NCBI GenBank assembly: GCA_963556495.2
Contig: OY747700.1
Coordinates: 8,645,020 to 8,709,019 of the forward strand
Direction: 5' to 3'
DNA from: Valencia hispanica
Lineage: Eukaryota > Chordata > Actinopteri > Cyprinodontiformes > Valenciidae
DNA length: 64,000 bases
Shown: piece after piece, positions 46,197 to 56,262 of the stretch
Position numbering within the stretch: the first letter of the stretch is position 1
Layout: every line of letters starts with the position of its first letter
Made by a program: the position numbers and the translations under genes
Notes under the pieces: generated by a model
What the model saw: only the letters and a program-made list of their open reading frames with translations
What the model was told of the DNA's origin: nothing
The model's database searches: none

Positions 46197-46570
46197 AGGT
46201 TCCGCCAGAAAATCAAGCGTCAAACCACTCTAGAGCCACAACAGACAGAGAGAGAGATGCAATGGAATGGTCTACATAAGAGCATGTTTGCTTATTGGAA
46301 TGGCCTAGTCAAAGTCCAGACATAAAGTCAAGTTCATAATATATAGCAAGACTTGATGTATTTTGTTCTTGGATTGTCTTATGTTCAGCAAAAGGAGTGG
46401 GGTTGAAAACAAATCCGTGTCACACACTAATTATTGGGAAAACCTTTTCAAGCCATGCATCATTACACTTTCACTTCATAAGTATGCAATACATTGTGTT
46501 GCAGTATCATATTAAAACCGTAATAAAATACACTAATGTTTGGTTGTAAAATTAAAAAAGAAATTGTAGA
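46197..46570 (+). mobile_element. Tc1-like fossil (3-prime part)
   Basis: It includes ggaatggcctagtcaaagtccagac, the remnant of the SQSPDxNP segment of the transposase, and further downstream gttgcagtatcatattaaaaccgtaataaaat and aatgtttggttgtaaa, an inverted-repeat region recalled for a common fish Tc1 family. Confidence 0.5.
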
Positions 46571-47204
46571 AGTTTAACGGGCTGTCATATGCCAGCTTGT
46601 ATACTAATTACAACAGCTTCACCTTTTCTGCAATGTGATCTCTTATATTGATTTTGTGATAACTTATTTTAATCTGTTTGATTCCCGTAGACTTTCTCAA
46701 ACTGATGGGAAACCAAGAACTTGTTAAAATTCTTTATTTAGGCTGCAGAGGAGATAATCAAAGGAAGTCACCCGGAAGAGAAAGCTCTGTACATTTGTAC
46801 AGTCATAAATGAGGTTCACAAACACAGACACATACAGAGAGGCAGTGGGGCAGAAGGTGCCAAGAGCCTGCGTCCATCCATCTGTTGAGTTCAGCCTGTT
46901 GCAGTGCAGCCAAGCTACACAATACACATGCAGATAACACTGCGCATTCACTACATTTAAAGCAACTGGGTCTAATATCATTAGCTTTTAAAAGTGCATA
47001 TATAAATACACTGGAATTACATGAAAGATAGGAAACCACAGAAAGGTAATTGGAGTTGTTTCATACGACTTTTTAAATACACCAAATTCAATAAAATATC
47101 TGTGAATCTGAAGGTTTCTTCCACGGTGTTCTTCTCATGGCTGATTAATGAAAGACAGAGGGGGAACTCAGTGGTGGAGGATAGCAAATTGCTTTCTTAG
47201 CTTA
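46571..47204. other. Intron, nothing recognised
   Basis: No gene or element recognised. Confidence 0.4.
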
Positions 47205-47329
47205 GGTGTAACGGTACACATAAATCATGGTTTGACACATATCTGAGGTTTTGAATCCATGGGTCGATATGTTTTCAGTACACTTTAATCAAGAAAAATA
47301 AATACAAATGTGCATAAGACTATTTTTTT
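47205..47329. repeat. hAT end fragment
   Basis: aggtgtaacggtacacataaatcatggttt is a recognisable start of a fish hAT family. No matching right end is seen, and it merges into the dispersed repeat at 47330. Confidence 0.35.
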
Positions 47330-47550
47330 AAAACTCTGATCAGCATTAAACAAAGAACCTTTTTTTTCCTAAACTCATCCATTTAAATTCCTGAAATATG
47401 CTAGAAGTATAAAACTGACTGAAGGTTTGATTGGATTTTTAAATAAAAAATAATAATAATAACACAAGCATACATAGCCAGAGTACAAAACAATATAACC
47501 ACCTGAAAACAGTCAGTGTTACTGTTTAGAAATGTTTAATACTTTTTTTG
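47330..47550 (+). repeat. Unclassified dispersed repeat, copy 3
   Basis: It shares the block order described for 41905-42155 (gatcagcattaaacaaagaac through aaacagtcagtgttactg). It immediately precedes the Tc1 at 47701. Confidence 0.6.
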
Positions 47551-47700
47551 TTTTTGTTTCAGCTTTTAAAATTAAGCGACGGGGCTCTGTACGTAAACAT
47601 TCTGCATGTGTTCAGGTAGAAAACAGATGTAGTCATTCAGCACAGATGCGTACCAAACCAACAGGGAAAATATGCTGAAAAATGTGAATATGAATACATA

Positions 47701-49289
47701 CAGGTCCTTCTCAAAAGATTTGCATATTGTGATAAAGTTCATTCTTTTCCACAATGTAATGATAAAAATTAAACTTTCATATATTTTAGATTCATTGCAC
47801 ACCAACTGAAATATTTCAGGTCTTTTATTGTTTTAAAACTGATGATTTTGGCATACAGCTCATGAAAACCCTAAATTCCTATCTCAAAAAATTAGCATAT
47901 TTCATCCGACCAATAAAAGAAAAGTGTTTTTAATATAAAAAAAGTCAACCTTCAAATAATTATGTTCAGTTATGCACTCAATACTTGGTCGGGAATCCTT
48001 TTGCAGAAATGACTGCTTCAATGCGGCGTGGCATGGAGGCAATCAACCTGTGGCACTGCTGAGGTGTTATGGAGGCCCAGGATGCTTCCATAGCGCCCTT
48101 AAGCTCATCCAGAGTGTTGGGTCTTGCGTCTCTCAACTTCCTCTTCACAATATCCCACAGATTCTCTATGGGGTTCAGGTCAGGAGAGTTGGCAGGCCAA
48201 TTGAACACAGTAATACTATGGTCAGTAAACCATTTACCAGTGGTTTTGCCACTGTGAGCAGGTGCCAGGTCGTGCTGAAAAATGAAATCTTCATCTCCAT
48301 AAAGCTTTTCAGCAGATGGAAGCATGAAGTGCTCCAAAATCTCCTGATAGCTAGCTGCATTGACCCTGCCCTTGATAAAACACAGTGGACCAACACCAGC
48401 AGCTGACATGGCACCCCAGACCATCACTGACTGTGGGTACTTGACACTGGACTTCAGGCATTTTGGCATTTCCTTCTCCCCAGTCTTCCTCCAGACTCTG
48501 GTACCTTGAAATCCGAATGACATGCAAAATTTGCTTTCATCCGAAAAAAGTACTTTGGACCACTGAGCAACAGTCCAGTGCTGCTTCTCTGTAGCCCGGG
48601 TCAGGCGCTTCTGCCGCTGTTTCTGGTTCAAAAGTGGCTTGTAGCCCATTTCCTGCACACGCCTGTGCACGGTGGCTCTGGATGTTTCTACTCCAGACTC
48701 AGTCCACTGCTTCCGCAGGTCCCCCAAGGTCTGGAATCGGTCCTTCTCCACAATCTTCCTCAGGGTCCGGTCACCTCTTCTCGTTGTGCAGCGTTTTCTG
48801 CCACACTTTTTCCTTCCCACAGACTTCCCACTGAGGTGCCTTGATACAGCACTCTTGGAACAGCCTTTTCGTTCAGAAATTTCTTTCTGTGTCTTACCCT
48901 CTTGCTTGAGGGTGTCAATGATGGCCTTCTGGGCAGCAGTCAGGTCGGCAGTCTTACCCATGATTGCGGTTTTGAGTAATGAACCAGGCTGGGAGTTTTT
49001 AAAAGCCTCAGGAATCTTTTGCAGGTGTTTAGAGTTAATTAGTTGATTCAGATGATTAGGTTAATAGCTCGTTTAGAGAACCTTTTCATGATATGCTAAT
49101 TTTTTGAGATAGGAATTTGGGTTTTCATGAGCTGTATGCCAAAATCATCAGTTTTAAAACAATAAAAGACCTGAAATATTTCAGTTGGTGTGCAATGAAT
49201 CTAAAATATATGAAAGTTTACTTTTTATCATTACATTATGGTAAAGAACGAACTTTATCACAATATGCTAATTTTTTGAGAAGGACCTG
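47701..49289 (-). mobile_element. Tc1-like transposon, DD34E lineage, apparently intact
   Basis: A 1589-bp element with TA at both flanks (47699-47700 and 49290-49291). The inverted repeats are about 200 bp long (47701 to about 47905, and about 49090 to 49289), starting CAGGTCCTTCTCAAAA. Each arm has two copies of a tctcaaaaaattagcatat-type direct repeat, the IR/DR layout used by transposase binding. The arms are very similar, which points to a recent insertion. Confidence 0.93.
47978..48961 (-). CDS. Tc1-like transposase, 327 aa, uninterrupted
   Basis: A cut-and-paste DDE transposase. The ORF runs without stops from ATG at 48961 to 47978 and its 327 residues are close to the usual 330-340. 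Seen in order: an N-terminal helix-turn-helix from about residue 8 (LTAAQKAIIDTLKQEGKTQ with QKEIS and SAVSRHL), a basic linker GRKR at about 54-57, a second helix-turn-helix with ETSRATVHRRVQEMG, then the catalytic domain. The catalytic residues are all present: Asp141 in FSDES, Asp231 in FQHDLAPAH and Glu266 in SPDLNPIENLW, 34 residues after the second Asp. The start is the only ATG before the conserved N-terminal helix. It lies within a caln1 intron in the same orientation as caln1. Activity is not proven. Confidence 0.93.
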   Translation of the reverse strand: MGKTADLTAAQKAIIDTLKQEGKTQKEISERKGCSKSAVSRHLSGKSVGRKKCGRKRCTTRRGDRTLRKIVEKDRFQTLGDLRKQWTESGVETSRATVHRRVQEMGYKPLLNQKQRQKRLTRATEKQHWTVAQWSKVLFSDESKFCMSFGFQGTRVWRKTGEKEMPKCLKSSVKYPQSVMVWGAMSAAGVGPLCFIKGRVNAASYQEILEHFMLPSAEKLYGDEDFIFQHDLAPAHSGKTTGKWFTDHSITVFNWPANSPDLNPIENLWDIVKRKLRDARPNTLDELKGAMEASWASITPQQCHRLIASMPRRIEAVISAKGFPTKY

Positions 49290-49291
49290 TA

Positions 49292-50135
49292 TGTACTGTT
49301 ACAACCCAACTTCTTAGTTGTGCAAATAGATTTTTCTCTATGTTCACTTTAAGTAAGTTTAAAAGAAAAGAGTGGTAATTCTTTTTAGAATGTTGTATTT
49401 CATTGCAATGCAAAAAAACATCCTGGAAACCCCTCCAATGACTGGTCTGCAGAGGAAGAATTTTCCTACTGGTAATTCAACTTTTAGGGACTCTTGTCTT
49501 TTTTCCCCAACATTTTCTCAAAGCAAAATGTTGTGCAGACTATGATATACTGTACCAAATTTAATATAGCCTACATATTTCATTTTTCCTGTGGTGCTTT
49601 GGCAAAAATCTTTTGGATAACAATTTAGGACTTTATAAATATTTAAAGCAAAGGAAGGAAGAGTGTTCAAAACAACAACAACTGATATTTGTGCAAGTTA
49701 GAGTTTTTAAATTAGTATTGAAAAAGACTTCAGGTTTGGAAAGATGTATGTATATAGAAAAACTTGGCAAAGATCTCAGAAACTGTCAGAGGAGGAAATA
49801 AATCTTCAGCGAGATCAGTGGGTCTGAACTACAAAAACAAGACAGGAAATCACACTGACATAACTGAGGTAAGGGGAAGATCAATAGCTGCATATATAAT
49901 TATATCTTTATGGCTTCCCTCCAGTTCCAGGATGAGAAATGTGTGCAGTCAAAAAAGAACAAAGCTGAGAGAAACGAATGAAAAAAAAAAAAACAGGTCT
50001 GGACCGACTTTGGATTGTCAAAAAGATTATGCTGTTTCGGGCCTAAAATTTTTCGTCATCATTTATTAGGCAGGCCAAAAAATAAATAAATAATCAAAGC
50101 AACATCGAAATCAACATCAAAATTTGTCCAACTAG
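49292..50135. other. Intron, nothing recognised
   Basis: AT-rich sequence with no identifiable element. Confidence 0.4.
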
Positions 50136-50189
50136 AAAATATGGCAAAAAGACAGCAGCTAAATATTTGTCAGGTAAGGCAATAATCTC

Positions 50190-51104
50190 TTGCCTCATTT
50201 AGGCCCAGTGCTTTTTAACCTGTATATGCTCCCTCTTGGCAGCGTCATCAGTAGACATGGAGTCAACTTTCACAGTTATGCTGATGATACACAGCTGTAC
50301 ATCTCCATGTCTCCCGATGACACACGGCCAATGGATGCACTTTTTAACTGCATTTTAGACATCAAATCCTGGATGGCAGAAAACTTTCTCCAACTCAACC
50401 AGGACAAAACTGAAGTTTTAGTCATCGGTCCTGAGGCTCAGAGAGAGAAACTTTACCAAAACTACAATCACTGTCTTTTAATCCTTCTCTACAAGTGAAG
50501 ATCTTGGGCGTGATTTTTTGACTCTGAGTTGATTTTTATTCCTCACATAAAAAATATTACTAAAATAAGTTTTTATCACTTAAAGAACATCGCCAGAGTC
50601 CGCCCCATTCTCTCTCGGGCCAACACGGAGACACTGAGGCTTTTATCACCAGTAGGATTGATTACTGTAATGCCCTGCCTTCTGGTCTTCCCAAAAAGAC
50701 TACCAAGTTTACAGCTTTTACAAAATTCAGCAGCACGTGTCCTGATGAAGACCAGGAGGCGGGAACACATTACACTAGTCTTAGAATCACTGCATTGGCT
50801 CCCTGTATGTTTTAGGATTGATTTTAAGATTCTTTTAATAATTTATAAGTGTCTTAATGGTCTTGGGCCTTCTTATCTCTCAGAGCTGCTTTTACCGTAT
50901 GAACCTTCGCGGTCCCTGCGCTCCTCTGGCAGCCGTCTCCTTGTCATCCCTAAAGTCAGGACACACACTCATGGCGAGGCGTCTTTCCATTATTATGGCC
51001 CTCACCTCTGGAACAGGCTGCTGGAGAACCTCAGGGCTGCAGAGAGCGTTCATGTTTTTAAGAGCAGGCTCAAGACTCACCTTTTTAACCAAGCTTTTAA
51101 CTGA
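50190..51104 (+). pseudogene. L2 reverse transcriptase C-terminal half
   Basis: The first piece contains LGPVLFNLYM, HSYADDTQLYISMSPDD with the intact YADD box and LQLNQDKTEVLVIG. The second contains FYHLKNIARVRPIL, LQLLQNSAARVL, HWLPVCFRIDFKILL, RSLRSSGSRLLVIP and WNRLLENLRAAESVHVFKSRLKTHLF. Frames shift near 50500-50540 and again near 50640-50720, and a stop at 51105 ends the protein near its natural C-terminus. The subfamily differs from the 11880 and 45690 copies in tail and sequence. Confidence 0.8.
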
Positions 51105-51199
51105 TTATTATTTTTTAAAATCTGTTTAATTGCTCTGCATGTTTTATTTGATTGAATTCTTTTTAATTTAGCTTTTCGCTGGCTATTTATCAATTATTG

Positions 51200-51643
51200 T
51201 GTGGTGGAAAATTGTTATGCAATTAGGAATTAAGTGTATATTCTTTGTTTAGTGAATGCATCTAGGGTAAAATGACAAGGTTATTGCTCCAGCTTAATGT
51301 TATGAGAAAGATATATGTGTCAGGTCACCAGAGAGACAGACGCCGGGGCAGTAAGATAACAGTCTGGCCTTCGGATGAGCTGCTTTATGTGTTGATATAA
51401 GACTTGTGTGAAGCCGGCTGGAGGCGGGGCGTGAAGGATGGAGAAGACATCTACAGAGATAATAAACAATGATTGCTGAATACTATTTAAGCGGTTAGTT
51501 AGAAAGGTTGGTTAGGGTGATGCACGAGTAACTCTGTCTCCTCCGTGTTTGAATTAAATACTTAAACGCCTTCTGGGAATCAAGTCTGGGAATCAAGTCT
51601 TCTTTATGATGGAAACCCTGAGATACTATTTTTTGCCATTACA
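51200..51643 (+). mobile_element. Solo LTR (LTR retrotransposon), plus orientation
   Basis: A 444-bp unit beginning tgtggtgg and ending attaca, with TG...CA termini and a 4-bp duplication ATTG (51196-51199 and 51644-51647). A TATA-like gatataagac and an AATAAA at 51461 are present in the expected order. A tandem pair ctgggaatcaagtct occurs at the right. No internal retroviral or Gypsy coding sequence is present. The 4-bp duplication resembles some endogenous retrovirus classes, but the family is not assigned. Confidence 0.6.
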
Positions 51644-52599
51644 ATTGTTTATCTGCTTTGCATTTTTATTTGATCATATCTTATAATTGTTTTAATTTTA
51701 TTATTTTAACTTTTTTAGTCTTCCTTCCAGTGTTTCCTCCGTGGGAGCCCTCTGCCTCGGGGGCGGTGGTCGGCTGGCTGCCTTGGTGCTCTCCAGGTGG
51801 AGCTTGGGTGGAGGTGGGGGGTCTCAGCCCTCCCTCCTCTGGGCTCCCTGGGTCAGTGCCTTGGCTGCTGCTGTTGATCTGCTGCTGCCGATGTAGATGG
51901 CTCCCATGATGACGTTTCCTGGCTCATCTGTACTCTGCCCGTTTTGATTTTGTCTATTGTTGCTTTTATGTGTGTGTGTCCATGAGAGATGGGGGGGGTA
52001 TAGCTGTGGTGATGTTTTTTACTTTTGGGTTTTGGGGAAAGGGTGGGGGGGGGGGGTATTGTGGGTCATTTTTAATCTGTGAAGCACTTTGAGAAGCTTT
52101 GTTGTGGTTTGAAAAGCGCTTTACAAATAAAGTTTGATTTGATTTGATTTGAATAAACACTCCCAGCTGGGATCTAGATGCCTTATTGCTCTCTCTGTGT
52201 ACTTTCAAAACAGAGTTTTACACAATTTTACACACCTGAACCACCAAGCAAGGTAGCCATAACCATAGTCAGCTTTCCAGCTCAGAAATGACACTGTCTA
52301 GGTGACTAGTTGGCTGGACTGTAGTGGACCATTCACAAAATGGTTTGTGGTGTAGAGCACCAAAACAGACCAAGCAGCTGTTAGAGTAAAATTAGGTTGA
52401 ACTCTGCATATAATGGTAAACTTCACAGATGATTGTTACTACAGAGGCCCAAGTTTTAACATCTAAAATCAGAGAATATCTAAGATTGAACGAGACATCC
52501 TGACACAGGTTGCGGGCCCACAGGCTCGTCCATGCAGGTATCGGGTCTGCCTAAAACAGATTACAAAACCTGTGTGAACTAAGTCGCAACCATGCAATG

Positions 52600-53345
52600 T
52601 ATTGACTCAAGACAACCAGCAGAGGGTGCTGTAGGCTATTAATGGGGACTTTTGGAGGCAGTAAAAAAGATACTTTAAAACGGTTGTATGCCAAAATGGA
52701 CATTAGAGCTTGGCTTAATAAAGACAAGAGTAAAGTTAGCACAAGCAGGGAAAATGCTTATACATTACAAGTCTTAGAAAGGCAAGTGCAACCTTGAGTG
52801 ACAATCTGGTCCACCCTACATGCCATTTGGTGGAGGTAATGCAAGGCAAGGCAATTTTATTTATATAGCACACTTTCAACAACAAGGTAATTCAAAGTGC
52901 TTTACATGATTAAGAGGTAAAATAAAAATGCGGCAAACATCACAAAGAAGAAGAAGAAGGAGGGTGCTGCTGTGTTATTTTTAGGCTAATCTGAGCATGC
53001 TAACTAGTTTTGATGAATCATTTGTGGAAAATCACACAAGAAAGGGAATTATCAAGGTTTTGAGTGGCAGGTTATGTTGAATTGGGGATGGCAGATTAGT
53101 CGTGAACTAGCTATTTTACTGGAGGACATTAACTGGGCCCTTGTTGACGTAAAAAAAAAACATTTTTGTTCGAGATGTGTCTGTTCTGGCAATGATATGT
53201 GGCTTTGATCGGTGAGTTGCACATAATTTTTCTTTCCGAGTGGTTTGACAAAAGCGTTTACTGTGTCCATAGCTATTATTGTATCCTTGAATGGCATACG
53301 TCATTGGAATCACAAGAATCTCAGCTTTCAAATTGCAGATCCATG
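52600..53345 (-). repeat. Unclassified repeat family A, copy C (inverted)
   Basis: The reverse complement matches 39690-40310: ggtgctgtaggctattaa, ggttgtatgccaaaatgg, ttggcttaataaagac, aggttgcac, and at the other end gacaaaagcgtttactgtgtcc and aatggcatacgtcattggaatcacaag. A short L2 tail (52843-52925) interrupts it. Confidence 0.7.
52843..52925 (-). mobile_element. L2 LINE 3-prime end, short
   Basis: ggcaaggcaattttatttatatagcacactttcaacaacaaggtaattcaaagtgctttacatgatt is the standard L2 3-prime end in reverse. It is under 90 bp and nested in repeat copy C. Confidence 0.75.
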
Positions 53346-53423
53346 TGTACTACATATAATTGAACAGGTGTCAGTGTTGCTAAGTCAACATGCCTTAAAT
53401 CCAGAACTTTTCCCTGTTTTAAC

Positions 53424-53433
53424 GAGAGAGAGA

Positions 53434-53479
<46 letters not shown>
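53424..53479. repeat. (GA)n microsatellite
   Basis: About 28 near-perfect GA units with one cagag interruption. Confidence 0.9.
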
Positions 53480-53481
<2 letters not shown>

Positions 53482-53904
53482 GATAGAGACTTCACTTATC
53501 CCCAAAAAGGATATATAGGACCAGATTATAGGACCAGTGAAAGGGGGGGGGGGATCAAGTTCCCTCTAGTAATGTTAGTAGACATTAAAACAAAAAAATA
53601 ACTTGACATATCCATCAGATGAACAAAGTCATAAAAAAATGTTGACTGAAATAAAACAACAAACTAAACAAGAAAGAAAACAATAAGGTGCAATAAACAT
53701 GCACTTCTCAGACACCACTTCAGTCTATGAGGACTCCTGGCATATATCTATGTATTTTCTCTTAAATATGTTAAATTAATCCAGAAATTTGAGGGGTTTT
53801 TTTATTTACTCCTATGTGGGCACATTATTTGTATTATTTTATCTTATAATACTCGCTAAATACTAGCTAAACCTTTAAACTAATTGGAATATTTGTATTG
53901 AAAT

Positions 53905-53985
53905 GACTTTCTTGTAAAGTGCCTTGAGAGGACATCTGTTGTGAATCGGCGCTATATAAATAAACTGAATTGAATTGAGTTACTC
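53905..53985 (+). mobile_element. LINE 3-prime end fragment with TTGAA tail
   Basis: aaagtgccttgagaggacatctgttgtgaatcggcgctatataaataaactgaattgaattgag is a common fish L2/CR1-group 3-prime end. No coding part. Confidence 0.6.
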
Positions 53986-54180
53986 TGTCAGCCCTGCATG
54001 TTTCATTTCTTACCAACATCTAACTACTAGTAGCATTACTTCCATTTAGGGGCAGCAGGAAACAGAAGGCCATGATAATATTAGTCACTTCACAGGAAGC
54101 CAGTCTTGCAATGTTTCTACTGCAGGTCAAGTACAATGATGAAAATGTCAATATCTATTATGGTGGGGACTCAAATGCAG

Positions 54181-54260
54181 GAATAGAATAGAATAGAATA
54201 GAATAGAATAGAATAGAATAGCCTTCATTGTCATTGCACAAACCTGTGTACAACAAAATA
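54181..54260 (-). repeat. (GAATA)n tail with LINE 3-prime end
   Basis: Eight gaata units at 54181-54220 are followed by gccttcattgtcattgcacaaacctgtgtacaac, the usual reversed 3-prime end of a fish LINE. Confidence 0.6.
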
Positions 54261-55689
54261 GGATTCAGCTGACAGCAGGCAGAATGAATAAAGGGAGAAT
54301 TTAGTCAAATAGATGGGACCACAAGCAGCAAATAAATGCAAATACAAGCAATTTTTAAAGAGCAGGAGTCTGGTTATAAACTAAAGAATCCAACAAGGGC
54401 TGAATGAAAACTGGGAGTTATTGGATAGGAAACAGGCTGCTAAGGAACCTGAGAGAGGAAATGATAATACACAACCGATCAATCACTTTAGCCTGAGTTG
54501 TGATGCTAGCATCACAAAGTTTTATCACAGGACAAAAACCAAGAGTAACACATCATAGGAGTCGTGTACCCATCTTTGAATGGTATGCTTACAAAATCTT
54601 TGAATCTTAACAACTGTTTTAAATTAATAAGCCTTCTAAATGCATGGTCATTGTGCAGATTTCCACATGCACACATTTTCTTCCTCGGTTAAAAGGGAAC
54701 GCAAGGAATCTTCATCGATCTGCGCTTTTAAACAACCTTTCGATTCCGCTTCAAACGCCCAGAGCGTATAGGAGAAATTTATGTCTCTATTACCACTGCA
54801 TCACCCGGCAGTCAAAAGGCAGCAGATTAATTTGGGAGAAGAAAAAACTTAACAGGCACCAAGGGAGTAACAACTAACAGGAAAATGGATCAGTGCTCAT
54901 ACGTGCCATGGACAAGCTACTGGAGCGTTGGAAGTGACAGAAGCAATTATCATAAAAATGACCCTTTATTGAGATTCTTACTGACTTTATAAAGCGACCA
55001 ACGAGCATATCTGTCTAGTTAGTATAGGCAAAAAAGTCAGAACTTGTGTTTTTTTTCCGTGGTTTACTTAGACTAAAATAAAGAACATTAATATTCACTG
55101 AAAGTCAAGTAAATTAGATTCTGTGAGGACAGAAATTCATTCTTTCCCATTTTTTCATATGGCGTTCAGTTTTATTCTAATCCCTGCACACTGTGAGCAA
55201 TGGATCAAACAGACAGCAGCGTTAACCTAAAGGCAAAATAGGGAAAGACATGGGATTGGCTTAAACTTCCTATCAATAGTCAATTACAGTTACTTTGATT
55301 AATGATGAGGAATAACTCCCATTAACCTGGACTAGAGCAGCCATTAAGAGCTCCCTGAGGGTCACTGACAGGAATCGGCAGATCTATTTCCTCTGCCTCC
55401 TGTAATTCCTTATCATTACTGAGGATCGAAGAGGAACAAGCAAGACTCCGGGGAGTGAAACACTCACAGCAACAAACTGCTAAAAACCCCCAGGAAGAAA
55501 TGAAAAGTTTTCCTTAAAGTTTACATTTTCAAAATGAAACTGAACACATTCAGCAAGATTTTAAAGTGACGTTGACATAGAAATCAAAATAAAATCTTAA
55601 ATGTACTCTTTACTCCCTATTGTTTACATGGTTTTAGAGGAAAAGTGACAAAGGGGCCATAAATCAAATGAATATCCTTCATAGATTCC
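54261..55689. other. Intron or intergenic, nothing recognised
   Basis: No supported gene or element. Confidence 0.4.
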
Positions 55690-56262
55690 CATCAGTGTGA
55701 CCACCTCTGTTAAAGCAGGAGTTTTGGTGAGTAGCATTTGCTTGTGCGTTGCCATTTCCAAACAATTTAAAGTCCATCAATCTAGAGTGAGAAAGATTAT
55801 TCACCAGTGGGGAAACATTCCAGACAGCTGGCAATCTTCTCAAGAGTGGATGTCCCATTCAATTCAATCCAAGGCCAGGCTGTGCAATGCTCAGGGAAAA
55901 ACAATCCAAAGATAAGAGAAGGAAAGTAAACTCCAAAGATCTCCAGGCCTCAGTTTGAATGTTACAATAAATGTTGAAAGTTCATAAATGATCATCAGAA
56001 GGTTTACAAAGTGAAGCTTGATTGAACCATAAAAATCATATAACAATGTCCTTTGGACACTGTTGGTTTGAAGAAAACCAAGGCAAACATTTTAACACAA
56101 ACACCTCATATAAACTCTCAAGCACGGTGGTGGAATGGTGATGATTTGGGCATAGGCACCTTGCAGTCATTGAGTTGACCATGAATTCATCTGTGTATCA
56201 AAGTATTCTAGAGTCAAATGTGAAGCCATCTGTCTCTGCAACCTTTTGATTAAAAACTTTTA
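55690..56262 (+). pseudogene. Tc1-like fossil, N-terminal and central pieces
   Basis: The frame at 55697-55915 contains ISKQFKVHQSRVRKIIHQWG, the first helix-turn-helix of a Tc1 transposase. Further on, aaagatctccaggcctcagtttgaatg, caagcacggtggtggaatggtgatgatttgggc and ccatgaattcatctgtgtatcaaa correspond in order to the middle of a common fish Tc1 transposase gene. All of the catalytic motifs are missing or broken. Confidence 0.6.

Larger units (their letters stand above)
50140..52152 (+). mobile_element. L2 LINE 3-prime half with nested solo LTR
   Basis: Pieces of reverse transcriptase coding sequence lie at 50190-50498 and 50529-51104, and the 3-prime untranslated part runs to a (TTTGA)n tail at 52129-52152 preceded by gaaaagcgctttacaaataaag. 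The interval 51200-51643 is an inserted LTR. The 5-prime half is missing. Confidence 0.8.
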
